Assembly: GCF_000016185.1 (NCBI RefSeq)
Contig: NC_011420.2
Location: 1,198,501 to 1,262,500 of the forward strand
DNA length: 64,000 nucleotides
Source of the DNA: Rhodospirillum centenum SW
Lineage (GTDB): Bacteria > Pseudomonadota > Alphaproteobacteria > Azospirillales > Azospirillaceae
Direction: 5' to 3'
In this document: in pieces, positions 10,573 through 20,697 of the stretch
Layout: each line of letters begins with the position of its first letter
Numbering within the stretch: the first letter of the stretch is position 1
Program-made: the position numbers and the translations under genes
Notes under the pieces: model-generated
What the model saw: the letters and a program-made list of their open reading frames with translations, nothing else
The model's database searches: none
What the model was told of the DNA's origin: nothing

Positions 10573-11559
10573 ATGCTCCGGACAGATGTTGTGCGGTCGA
10601 CCCTGGTGGGGATGCGGCTGCCGGCCCGGTCGATGATGGCGCTGGCGGGTATCCTGCTGTTGTCGGCCTGCGCGACCCGGGCGCCGGCCCCGCCACCGGC
10701 CCAGAGCGGCCCCGCCGCCGTTCCGGGCGGCACCTACAAGGTGGGTGACCCGTACCAGATCAACGGAGTCTGGTATTATCCGGCGGTTGATTACACCTAC
10801 AATCAGACCGGCGTCGCCTCCTGGTACGGCCCAGGATTCCACACCCGGGCGACCGCCAACGGCGAGAACTACAACGAGAACGAACTGACCGCCGCGCACC
10901 AGACCCTGCCGATGCCCAGTCTGGTGCGCGTGACGAACCTGGAGAACGGCCGCTCCATCGTCGTCCGCATCAACGATCGTGGCCCCTTCGTTCCGGGCCG
11001 CATCATCGACATGTCCCGCCGCGGCGCGCAGCTCCTGGGTTTCGAGCAGCAGGGCACGGCGAAGGTGCGGGTGCAGATCCTGGCCGATGAGAGCCGCGCC
11101 ATCGCGGCGGCGGCCCAGTCGGGCCGCGTGCAGGTCGCCAGCGATGGCGGTCCCGTGCCCAAGGCGTCGCCCCGTCCCTCTGTCCAGGTGGAGGGGGAAG
11201 CCCTGCCGCCGCAGCAGGAGCGCCCGGCGGGCCGTCCGGCGCCGGTGCCGACCGGCGTTCCCGGCCGCACGGCGGAGGATGGCCGCTTCCTGCCGGCGCC
11301 GGTGGTCGAGCAGCGGCCGGTCTCCGGACCGCAGCGCCTCTGGGTCCAGGCCGGTGCCTTCACCATCTATGACAACGCGAACCGGCTGCGGGCGAAGCTG
11401 TCCCGCATCGGGCCGACCTTGATCTCTACCGCCATGGTCGGGAATACGGAGTTCTTCCGGGTCCGTGTCGGTCCGCTGCCGACCGTGGAGCGCGCCGACG
11501 CGGTGCTTGCCCAGGTTATCGCGGATGGCAGCAATGCGGCCCGCGTCATCGTGGAGTAG
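10573..11559 (+). CDS. rlpA: RlpA septal ring lytic transglycosylase, lipoprotein with SPOR domain
   Basis: The protein has 328 residues. The start is the ATG at 10573, with AGGCAGG 5 bases upstream; the GTG at 10570 is too close to that site. The lipobox LLSAC gives a lipid-anchored Cys33. A double-psi beta-barrel (~80-170) carries GVASWYGPGFHTRATANGE and VRINDRGPF. A Pro-rich linker follows, then a C-terminal SPOR domain (~255-328) that binds denuded septal glycan. RlpA degrades glycan strands lacking stem peptides at the division site. Its place between a transglycosylase and a D,D-carboxypeptidase gene is a common wall-remodelling cluster. Confidence 0.92.
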   Translation: MLRTDVVRSTLVGMRLPARSMMALAGILLLSACATRAPAPPPAQSGPAAVPGGTYKVGDPYQINGVWYYPAVDYTYNQTGVASWYGPGFHTRATANGENYNENELTAAHQTLPMPSLVRVTNLENGRSIVVRINDRGPFVPGRIIDMSRRGAQLLGFEQQGTAKVRVQILADESRAIAAAAQSGRVQVASDGGPVPKASPRPSVQVEGEALPPQQERPAGRPAPVPTGVPGRTAEDGRFLPAPVVEQRPVSGPQRLWVQAGAFTIYDNANRLRAKLSRIGPTLISTAMVGNTEFFRVRVGPLPTVERADAVLAQVIADGSNAARVIVE

Positions 11560-11651
11560 GGCAGGACGGCGCCACATTTCCGTCCCACCCTCCGATCTAG
11601 GGTGTCCCGCCGCATCGCGGCGGACCGTTTTCCGCTTTCCGGGCTGAAGAG

Positions 11652-12863
11652 ATGGATTTCTCCCCTTCGACTCCCACCGATCAGGCCTTTTCCGGTCAGG
11701 CTCGCCATTTCCTCGGCAGCGCGGTCGATGCCGCGCGCCGTCTGGCCGCCATCGCGGTCCTGACCCTGGTCGGCACGATCCTGCCGGCCCAGGCTGCGAC
11801 CATCGACACGATCGCCCGGGAGGCGATCCTGATCGACACCAGCACCGGCACGGTCCTGTTCGAGAAGAACGCCGACGAGCGGACGCCGACCTCGTCGATG
11901 AGCAAGGTCATGACCATGTACATGGTCTTCGACCGCATCCGCTCCGGCCGCCTGTCGCTGGACGACACCCTGCCCGTCAGCGAGAACGCCTGGCGGATGC
12001 AGGGCTCCAAGATGTGGGTCGAGCTGGGCAACAGTATCCGGGTCGAAGATCTGATCCGAGGCGTCATCATCCAGTCGGGCAACGACGCCTGCATCGTTCT
12101 CGCCGAAGGCCTCTCCGGCAGCGAACCCGCCTTCGCCGCCGACATGACCCGGAAGGCCCATGAGATGGGCATGACGGCCAGCAACTTCATGAACGCCTCG
12201 GGCTGGCCCGATCCCGACCATTATTCGACGGCGCGCGATCTTGCGACCCTGGCGCAGCGCCTGATCAAGGATTTCCCCGAGTTCCTGCACTACTACTCGG
12301 AAAAGGAATTCACCTATCACGGTATCAAGCAGGGCAACCGCAACCCGCTGCTCTACCGCAACATGGGCGTGGACGGGCTGAAGACCGGCCATACGGAGAG
12401 TGCCGGTTACGGCCTGATCGCCACGGGCGAGCGCGACGGCCGCCGTCTGGTGCTGGTGGTCAACGGTCTTCCCAACATGCAGGCCCGCGCCGACGAATCC
12501 GCCCGCCTGCTTGAATGGGGCTGGCGCGAGTTCACCAGCGTCGCCCTGTTCAAGGCCGGTGAGATGATCGACACCCTGCCCGTCTGGCTCGGGGCGGCGG
12601 AGACGGTGCCGGCCGTCCTGGACCAGGAACTGAAGATCACCCTGACCCGTGCGCAGCAGCGCAATCTCAAGGTCACGCTTCTGAGCGACGGGCCGGTCGC
12701 GGCTCCGGTGCCGAAGGGCACGCGCATCGGCACTCTGCGCATCGAGGCACCCGATTTCACGACCCAGGAAATCCCTGTTCTTGCCGGCGCGGATGTCGAA
12801 CGCATGGGCTTCTTCGGCCGGCTGCTGGCGGCCGCCCGTCAGGTCGTCGGCGGCGGTTCCTGA
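11652..12863 (+). CDS. dacC: D-alanyl-D-alanine carboxypeptidase (PBP5/6 type, S11)
   Basis: This is a 403-residue penicillin-binding protein with an N-terminal signal segment ending near LPAQAAT (~50). All three active-site motifs are visible: SxxK at S82-K85 (SMSK), SGN at 142-144 and KTG at 244-246. It removes the terminal D-Ala from peptidoglycan stem pentapeptides in the periplasm. After the catalytic domain (~50-290) comes a beta-rich domain of the PBP5 C-terminal type (~300-380). The last residues MGFFGRLLAAARQVVGG form an amphipathic membrane-anchoring helix. The gene symbol is by family resemblance (dacA/dacC/dacF cannot be told apart). Confidence 0.92.
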   Translation: MDFSPSTPTDQAFSGQARHFLGSAVDAARRLAAIAVLTLVGTILPAQAATIDTIAREAILIDTSTGTVLFEKNADERTPTSSMSKVMTMYMVFDRIRSGRLSLDDTLPVSENAWRMQGSKMWVELGNSIRVEDLIRGVIIQSGNDACIVLAEGLSGSEPAFAADMTRKAHEMGMTASNFMNASGWPDPDHYSTARDLATLAQRLIKDFPEFLHYYSEKEFTYHGIKQGNRNPLLYRNMGVDGLKTGHTESAGYGLIATGERDGRRLVLVVNGLPNMQARADESARLLEWGWREFTSVALFKAGEMIDTLPVWLGAAETVPAVLDQELKITLTRAQQRNLKVTLLSDGPVAAPVPKGTRIGTLRIEAPDFTTQEIPVLAGADVERMGFFGRLLAAARQVVGGGS

Positions 12864-12926
12864 GGCTGACGTCATGGCAGGCAGCAGCCCCGGCGCTCCC
12901 CCCGATCCGCCCTGCGGAGACCTGCC

Positions 12927-14045
12927 GTGAGCCGTCCGGAGGATGGCGGGGACGATCCCTTCGCGCCCCGCCGTAATCCCCATCTGGTGGGACATGAGCA
13001 GGCGGAACGGCTGCTGCTGGAAAGCTGGACCTCCGGCCGCATGCATCATGCCTGGCTGATCGGTGGTCCCCCCGGCATCGGCAAGGCCACGCTGGCCTTC
13101 CGCATGGCCCGGTTCGTGCTGAAGCAGGGGACGGGCGGAAACGACGCCGCCCTGTTCGGCGCACCGCCGCCGCCGGTGACCCTCGCCGTGGACACGGAGC
13201 ATCCGGTCGCCCGACGGATCGCCGCCGGCGGTCATGCCGACCTGCTGACCGTGCAGCGGACCTGGGACGAGAAGCGCAAGCGGTTCAAGCGCGACCTGCC
13301 GGTGGACGAGGTCCGCCGCATCGCCCCCTTCCTGCGCCTGACGTCGGCGGAAGGGGGCTGGCGCGTCGTCGTCGTGGACGGGGCCGACCAGATGAACCTC
13401 AGCGGCCAGAACGCGCTGCTGAAGATCCTGGAGGAACCGCCGGCCCGGTCGCTGATCCTGATGGCGGCGGACAATGTCGGCAGCCTGCTGCCGACCATCC
13501 GTTCACGCTCACGCAAGCTGATGCTGGAGCCGCTGCCCGAGGCGACGGTCGTCGGCCTGCTGGGCCGCTATGCGCCGGAGCTGGACCGGGAGGCGCAGAC
13601 GGCCCTTGCCCGTCTGGCCGAGGGCAGCATCGGCCGCGCGCTCGACCTGCACCATGCGGGCGGTCTGGATCTCTACCGCCAGATGCTGGGCCTGCTGGAG
13701 ACGCTGCCCCGGCTGGATGTGCTGGCCGCCTACGGCTTCATCGACAAGGTGCTGCGCGGCAATGACGACGCTGCCTGGAGCGCGGTGACGGACCTGCTGG
13801 TCTGGTGGCTGGGGCGGCTGGCCCGCACGACGGCGCGGGGCCAGCTTCCGGGCGAGGTGGTGGCGGGCGAGGGGCCGCTGATCGCCCGTCTGGTGGAGCC
13901 CGCCCGTCGGGACGGCGGTCTTGATCGCTGGGTGGAGGTGTGGGAGAACACGACCCGCCTGTTCGCCCGGGCGGATTCCGCCAACCTGGACCGCCGGCAG
14001 GTCCTGCTCAACGCGCTGCTGTCGATCGAGACGGCCGCGGCCTGA
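12927..14045 (+). CDS. holB: DNA polymerase III delta' subunit
   Basis: The AAA+ clamp-loader subunit has 372 residues and starts at GTG 12927. It has the NPHLVGHEQAE entry, a P-loop GGPPGIGKAT (~47-56) and sensor-1-region residues ALLKILEEPPA, followed by IRSRSRKLML. The four-Cys zinc motif common in gammaproteobacterial delta' is missing; a stretch with HPVARRIAAGGHADLL occupies that place, as in other alphaproteobacteria. It loads the sliding clamp. In many alphaproteobacteria tmk lies between the carboxypeptidase and holB genes; here only 63 bp separate them. Confidence 0.88.
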   Translation: MSRPEDGGDDPFAPRRNPHLVGHEQAERLLLESWTSGRMHHAWLIGGPPGIGKATLAFRMARFVLKQGTGGNDAALFGAPPPPVTLAVDTEHPVARRIAAGGHADLLTVQRTWDEKRKRFKRDLPVDEVRRIAPFLRLTSAEGGWRVVVVDGADQMNLSGQNALLKILEEPPARSLILMAADNVGSLLPTIRSRSRKLMLEPLPEATVVGLLGRYAPELDREAQTALARLAEGSIGRALDLHHAGGLDLYRQMLGLLETLPRLDVLAAYGFIDKVLRGNDDAAWSAVTDLLVWWLGRLARTTARGQLPGEVVAGEGPLIARLVEPARRDGGLDRWVEVWENTTRLFARADSANLDRRQVLLNALLSIETAAA

Positions 14046-14110
14046 GCCGCCCGCCGCACAGGGGATCGGCCGCCGGCCCGGGCTCCCGTTCCGTCCGCCG
14101 GAGAAAAGCC

Positions 14111-15672
<1,562 letters not shown>

Positions 15673-15673
<1 letters not shown>

Positions 15674-16467
15674 TGCTGGTGGACAGTCACTGTCACCTGG
15701 ACTTTCCCGACTTCCAGGAGGAGCGGGACCAGGTGGTGCAGCGGGCGCGGGAGGCGGGCGTCGGGCTGATGCTGACGATCTGCACCCATGCCAGCCGGTT
15801 CGAGCAGGTCTGGGCCGTGGCCCAGGCCTACCCGACTGTCTACTGCACCCTGGGCATCCATCCGCACCATGCCCTGGACGAGGCCACCCACAGCGACGTG
15901 GCCCATCTGGTCGCGCTGGCCGGCCGGCCCAAGGTGGCCGGGATCGGCGAGACGGGGTTGGACTACTACTACGACCAGAGCCCGCGCGACGTGCAGCAGG
16001 AGAGCTTCCGGCGGCATATCCGCGTCTGTCTGGAGACGGGCCTGCCGCTGATCGTCCATACCCGGGATGCAGAAGAGGACACGATCCGAATCCTGCGGGA
16101 AGAGGGGGCGGGGAAGGGGCTGAAGGGCCTGCTGCACTGCTTCAGTTCGTCCCGCCGGCTGGCGGAAGAGGCACTGGAGTTCGGCTTCCACATCTCCTTC
16201 AGCGGCATCGTCACCTTCAAGAAGTCGGAGGATCTGCGCGAGATCGCGCGGATGGTGCCGCTGGACCGGATGCTGGTGGAAACCGACGCGCCGTACCTGG
16301 CGCCGGTGCCGCTGCGCGGCAAGCGCAACGAGCCGGCCTTCACCGTCCATACCGCCCGCCTGCTGGCGGAGGTGAAGGGCGTGTCCTACGACGCGCTGGC
16401 GACCGCCACGACGGCCAACTTCCTGAACCTGTTCGACCGCGTGCCGGCCGACGCCCTGGCGGGATGA
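15673..16467 (+). CDS. tatD: TatD family metal-dependent hydrolase
   Basis: The TIM-barrel amidohydrolase has 264 residues. Metal-binding motifs are present: DSHCHLDF at the N-terminus, GIGETGLDYYY (~94-104), LIVHTRDAEED (~125-135), HCFSS and VETDAPYLAP (~205-214). TatD/YcfH/YjjV proteins act as 3'-5' exonucleases on single-stranded DNA or as D-Tyr-tRNA deacylase-like enzymes; the true substrate of this copy is unknown. It sits in the conserved metG-tatD-MBL run (1-base overlap before, 4-base gap after). Confidence 0.92.
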
Positions 16468-16471
16468 CGCC

Positions 16472-17245
16472 ATGCAGGTGACCATCCTCGGCTGCGGGGG
16501 CTCCTCGGGCGTGCCGCTGATCGGCAATGTCTGGGGCCGGTGCGACCCGTCGAACCCGAAGAACCGCCGCCGCCGGCCGTCCATCCTGGTGGAGAGCGGC
16601 GCCACGCGGGTGCTGGTCGATACCACGCCGGACCTGCGGGAACAGTTGATCGATGCCGGCGTGCAGTACCTGGACGGCGTGCTGTTCACGCATGCCCATG
16701 CCGACCACTGCCACGGTATCGACGACCTGCGGGCCATGAACTGGCTGATGCGCCGGACCATCGATGTCTGGGGCGACGCGGACACGCTGGCGCAACTGCA
16801 TGCGCGCTTCGCCTACTGCTTCCAGCCGCATCCGGAATCGGAGTTCTACGCGCGTCCGGCGCTTCGCTCGCACCGGGCGGACGGACCGTTCCGCATCGGC
16901 TCGCTGGAGATCGAGCCCTTCGTTCAGGATCACGGCCTGTCGTCCAGCCTGGGCTTCCGCTTCGGCCGCTTCGCCTATTCGACGGACGTGGTGCGGCTGG
17001 ACGAGGCGGCCTTCCGGGTGCTGGAAGGGGTGGAGACCTGGATCGTGGACTGCGTGCGCATCGAGCCGCCGCATCCGGTCCATGCGCATCTGGCGGTCAC
17101 GCTGTCCTGGATCGAACGGCTGAAGCCCAAGCGCGCGATCCTGACCCACATGAACCACATGATGGATTACGAGACCCTGCGCGCGATCCTGCCGCCGGGC
17201 GTCGAGCCCGGCTACGACGGCATGGTGATCGAGGTCGGACCGTAG
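16472..17245 (+). CDS. MBL fold metallo-hydrolase (PhnP-like)
   Basis: The metallo-beta-lactamase fold protein has 257 residues with THAHADH at residues 73-79 (HxHxDH) and later metal ligands in QDHG and THMNHMMDYE. The N-terminus MQVTILGCGGSSGVPLIG matches the PhnP/ElaC-like subgroup of phosphodiesterases. Members cleave cyclic or di-ester phosphates; no phn genes are near, so a phosphonate role is not supported. It closes the metG-tatD operon and converges on the sensor kinase gene with 27 bp between. Confidence 0.88.
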   Translation: MQVTILGCGGSSGVPLIGNVWGRCDPSNPKNRRRRPSILVESGATRVLVDTTPDLREQLIDAGVQYLDGVLFTHAHADHCHGIDDLRAMNWLMRRTIDVWGDADTLAQLHARFAYCFQPHPESEFYARPALRSHRADGPFRIGSLEIEPFVQDHGLSSSLGFRFGRFAYSTDVVRLDEAAFRVLEGVETWIVDCVRIEPPHPVHAHLAVTLSWIERLKPKRAILTHMNHMMDYETLRAILPPGVEPGYDGMVIEVGP

Positions 17246-17272
17246 GAATACGGGGCTGGTCCTTCCGAGGAC

Positions 17273-18847
17273 CTACTCCCAGCGGTTCGCCAGCGCGCGC
17301 CGCAGATCGGCGGGAGACACGGGCTTGTGCAGTAGCCGCAGGTCGCGGCTGCGGGCATCGCGCAGGATATCCGGCGCGGTGTCTCCCGTCAGCAGCAGGG
17401 CGGGGATCGGATGGCCGGCCGCGCGGCGCACCCCGTCGATCGCCGCGAACCCGGTTTCGCCCCTACGCAGCCGGTAATCGGCGATAATCAGGTCGGGCAG
17501 GGTGGTGCTTCCGCGCAGCTTCTCCACCGCTTCGAGGCCGGAGCTGGCGGATAGGGTGCGCGCGCCCCAGCGTTCCAGCATGGCGACCAGCCCCATCAGG
17601 ACAAGGGCATCGTCGTCGATTACCAGCACAAGGCGCCACGGCTGCGGTGCGTCCGGTTCCGGTAGGGGCGGTGCGGCCATGGCCGGCGCCGCGGCGAGCG
17701 GCACGGCGACGGCAAAGGTCGAGCCGCGTCCCAGTTCGGAGCGGACACTGACCGGGTGGGCCAGCAGCTCGGAGATGCGGCGGACGATGGCGAGGCCGAG
17801 CCCGAGCCCCTGTTCCCGGTCGCGCGCGCTGTTGTCGACCTGGACATACTCTTCGAAGATTTCGCGCTGCTTCTCAGCAGGGATGCCGATGCCCGTGTCG
17901 GTGACCTGGATCAGCAGGTGCCCGCCCCGGCGCCGACAGCCGACGAGCACGCGGCCCCGCCGGGTATAGCGCAGAGCGTTCTCAACATAGTTGCGCAGGA
18001 TGCGCGCCAGCAGCGCAGCGTCCGAGTGCACCACCGCCGAGCACGACACCACCCGGAGGTCCAGTTTCTGCTGTAGGGCCCGGTCCCTGTAGCTGGCGGC
18101 GATGTCGTTCAGGAGATCGCTGACGCGGATGTCCCGTCTGCTGACCGCGACGATGCCCGCGTCGAGCTTCGAAACGTCGAGCATCGCGTCCAGGAGCACC
18201 TTCATCGCCGCCAGTGCCCGCCCGAGATTATCGACCGTCTCCCGCTCCGGCGGGCCGAGGGAGCCGGCGGCTAGTTTGCCGGTAAGCAGAAACAGGCTTT
18301 GCAGCGGCTGCCGCAGGTCGTGGCTGGCCGCCGCTAAGACGTGGGACTTGGAGCGGTTCGCCTGTTCGGCCGCCGCCTGGGCGGCGGCGGCGGCGGCGGT
18401 CGCGGCGCTCAGGGCTTCCAGGCGGGTACGCGCGTCGTATTGTCGTCGCCGGCTCCGCAGGGCCGTCTGCACGACGGCGATCAGAGTGGTCGGGTGGAAG
18501 GGACGCTCCAGGAAGGTAACGTTGCGGAGCAGGTCCATCAGGTCGAGCGCCTGCCGGCTCCGCTCCGGCCCGCCGCCCTGGCGGGTCAGCAGGATGATGG
18601 GGAAATCCGACCACGAGGGCTGCGCCTCCAGCCAAGCGGACAGCGACCGGATATCGCCACCCTTGAACACCTCCTCTGTGATCACGGCGGCACCGGCGCC
18701 ACAGGCCAGTTCCAACAGCAGATCCGACAGGTCCCGGCAGGATTGTCCCAGAATCCCCGCGTCCGCGAGGATGGACTCGGCCACGTGCGCGTCCCGGCCG
18801 GCTGGCGCCAGGATCAACACCCTTTCATCCTGGGGCGCGGAGGGCAT
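17273..18847 (-). CDS. Soluble hybrid histidine kinase (pseudo-REC / HisKA / HATPase / REC)
   Basis: The protein has 524 residues and no transmembrane segment. Residues ~8-125 look like a receiver fold, but the beta-3 phospho-acceptor position reads VITEEVF with no Asp, so it is a pseudo-receiver. An Ala-rich helix (~148-165) leads to the H box AAASHDLRQPLQ (His176). The ATPase domain has an N box (NYVENALRY ~286), DTGIGIP (317-323) and GLGLGLAIV (347-355). A true C-terminal receiver follows (~405-522, DDD at 411-413, phospho-Asp D457 in ADYRL, Lys in HKP). The gene starts 6 bases after the kaiC-like stop, so both are one operon. The kinase is the likely output or partner of the KaiC-like ATPase. 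Confidence 0.9.
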   Translation of the reverse strand: MPSAPQDERVLILAPAGRDAHVAESILADAGILGQSCRDLSDLLLELACGAGAAVITEEVFKGGDIRSLSAWLEAQPSWSDFPIILLTRQGGGPERSRQALDLMDLLRNVTFLERPFHPTTLIAVVQTALRSRRRQYDARTRLEALSAATAAAAAAQAAAEQANRSKSHVLAAASHDLRQPLQSLFLLTGKLAAGSLGPPERETVDNLGRALAAMKVLLDAMLDVSKLDAGIVAVSRRDIRVSDLLNDIAASYRDRALQQKLDLRVVSCSAVVHSDAALLARILRNYVENALRYTRRGRVLVGCRRRGGHLLIQVTDTGIGIPAEKQREIFEEYVQVDNSARDREQGLGLGLAIVRRISELLAHPVSVRSELGRGSTFAVAVPLAAAPAMAAPPLPEPDAPQPWRLVLVIDDDALVLMGLVAMLERWGARTLSASSGLEAVEKLRGSTTLPDLIIADYRLRRGETGFAAIDGVRRAAGHPIPALLLTGDTAPDILRDARSRDLRLLHKPVSPADLRRALANRWE

Positions 18848-18853
18848 CAGCTC

Positions 18854-20323
18854 TCATCCGGCATCAGGCGCACTTCCGGGTCCGGTGTAGGAGGGCTCGC
18901 CCGACAGGATGTCCTGGAAGCCAGGGATCGGCTCGCCGATGCGGAAGCCGGAAGGCGTGATCCGGTACTCGCGGATGGTGTCCTCGTGCGGACCGGCGCG
19001 CTTCTTGACCACCGACAAGGCGCGACAAACACGCCCGTCGCGCTCGAAATACCGCATCAGGATCACGGTATCCGCAAGATAGGTGAGGTCCACTGACGAC
19101 GCGGTTTCGGCCAGCAGGCCATGCTGGGCGACGGTCAGGAAGGTCGAGGCGCCCCGACGGTTGAGGAACGTCACGAGTTCATGCATGTGCAACAGCAGGA
19201 AGGTTTGCTCGGGCATGGCCGCCTGATAGCCGTTAAGGCTGTCCACAACCACTGTCCGGACGTTCCGGTCTTCCACGGCTTGGCGGACCTTGTGGGCGAA
19301 CTCGCCGGGCGAAAGTTCCGCCGCGTCCACCGCCTCCAGCAGCAGGAAACCGTCCCGTTGCAGCCTGTCCAGGTCAATGCCCAAGCCCTGGGCGCGGGTG
19401 ACCAGCAGGCCGGCTTCCTCGTCAAACACGAACATGGCACTGCGTTCACCGCGGGCGGCCGCGGCCCTGATGAACTGCAAGGCCAGCAGGGACTTGCCCG
19501 TGCCGGACGGGCCCAGCAACAGGGTGCTCGTGCCCTGCTCGATGCCGCCGCCCAGCAGCGCGTCGAGAGCCGCCTCACCGCTGCCCTGACGGTCGCGGGC
19601 GAACGCGTGGTGGTGCTCCGCCGCGATCAGGCGCGGGAACACCCGGACACCGCCGCCGACGATGGTGAAGTCATGGAAGCCGCCGCGGAAAGCCCGTCCC
19701 CGGTATTTGACGACCCTCAGGCGCCGCCGCTCCGCCCCGTACAGCGGCGTGACCCCCTCCAGGCGGATCACCCCATGGGCGACGCTGTGGACGGTCTTGT
19801 CCTGGACCTCGGCGGTCAGGTCGTCGAGCAGCAGGACGGTGCTGCCAGAAACCGTGAAATGATGCTTCAAGGCCAGGATCTGCCGGCGATAGCGAAGGGA
19901 ACTCTGCGCCAGAAGTCGGATCTCCGACAGGCTGTCGAGGACGATGCGGGCAGGCCGGATACGGGCGATGGCCTCAAGGATCAACCGGGTTGTTTCGACC
20001 AGTTCCAGATCGGCAGCGTAGACCAGGCTCTGATGCGCAGCGTCCTCCAGGGCCTCGGGCGGGATCAGTTCGAAGATCGTGATCGCTTCCGGAAGGGTCC
20101 AGCCGTGCGACGCGGCGCAGTCGCGGAGTTCCTCTTCGGTCTCTGAAAGCGTGATGTAGAGGCACCTCTCGCCCCGGGCCGCCCCTTCCAACAGGAATTG
20201 CAGCGCGACAGTCGTCTTGCCCGTCCCAGGATGCCCCTCCAGCAGATAGAGGCGCTGGCGGACAAGGCCGCCGGCCAGAACGTCGTCCAGGCCGCGGATA
20301 CCGAACCGGGCAATTTCTCCCAT
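18854..20323 (-). CDS. KaiC-like double-domain RecA-type ATPase
   Basis: From the ATG at 20323 the protein has 489 residues with two KaiC domains. CI carries the P-loop GHPGTGKT (30-37) and acidic pair SETEEE (60-65). CII carries GPSGTGKS (271-278) and FDEE (300-303). The end matches the KaiC tail (DTVILMRYFE, SVVKKR, IREYRITPSG). KaiC-family proteins are hexameric ATPases; in cyanobacteria they run the clock with KaiA and KaiB. The CII phospho-dyad Ser-Thr is replaced by Thr-Tyr (LTYLADT, 413-419). No kaiA or kaiB is nearby. An alternative ATG at 20365 adds 14 residues and has a better ribosome site. The hybrid kinase follows in the same operon. Confidence 0.9.
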   Translation of the reverse strand: MGEIARFGIRGLDDVLAGGLVRQRLYLLEGHPGTGKTTVALQFLLEGAARGERCLYITLSETEEELRDCAASHGWTLPEAITIFELIPPEALEDAAHQSLVYAADLELVETTRLILEAIARIRPARIVLDSLSEIRLLAQSSLRYRRQILALKHHFTVSGSTVLLLDDLTAEVQDKTVHSVAHGVIRLEGVTPLYGAERRRLRVVKYRGRAFRGGFHDFTIVGGGVRVFPRLIAAEHHHAFARDRQGSGEAALDALLGGGIEQGTSTLLLGPSGTGKSLLALQFIRAAAARGERSAMFVFDEEAGLLVTRAQGLGIDLDRLQRDGFLLLEAVDAAELSPGEFAHKVRQAVEDRNVRTVVVDSLNGYQAAMPEQTFLLLHMHELVTFLNRRGASTFLTVAQHGLLAETASSVDLTYLADTVILMRYFERDGRVCRALSVVKKRAGPHEDTIREYRITPSGFRIGEPIPGFQDILSGEPSYTGPGSAPDAG

Positions 20324-20697
20324 TGAAACAACCGATCTTCTGTTTCGTTGGAAGGGGCACCACATTGTAGCCTGCACCCTGTGCAGAACTCTACCAAACC
20401 CTGGGGGCTGCGCCAACGTAGCGTCGGAATCGATCGCCTCTGAATCGCGGGCGCCCTCGCGTTAAGAAGGTCTCGCCAGTACGGCCTGATTACTCGAAAG
20501 GGCTTCCACCGGACGCGTATCGTCGCAAAGACCGACCTGACTGTCCTGCGGGTGCCAGAGCCGGGTCAGAAATCATTGAGACAGGGTTGGTCCTGACTTG
20601 ATTTTCCATAAGATAGATTATCAGGCTAACATCTGCAGATGCGGAGACGGCCTGCCGGGCCGTCTCCGGTGGGAACCTGTCCGCTGAAGCGGATCGG
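20324..20697. other. Intergenic region upstream of the kaiC-like gene
   Basis: These 374 bases separate the kaiC-like start from the 3' end of the copper receptor gene, both on the minus strand. It holds the receptor's terminator hairpin (20643-20667) and presumably the kaiC promoter. An AT-richer patch around 20590-20632, with the palindrome ATCTGCAGAT at 20631-20640, is the only other structure. I see no convincing gene in it. Confidence 0.6.
20643..20667 (-). terminator. Hairpin after the copper receptor gene
   Basis: GGAGACGGCC pairs with GGCCGTCTCC (10 bp, 5-nt loop). It lies 30 bases past the receptor's stop in the direction of transcription and runs into AT-richer sequence. It is a good terminator candidate. 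Confidence 0.65.
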
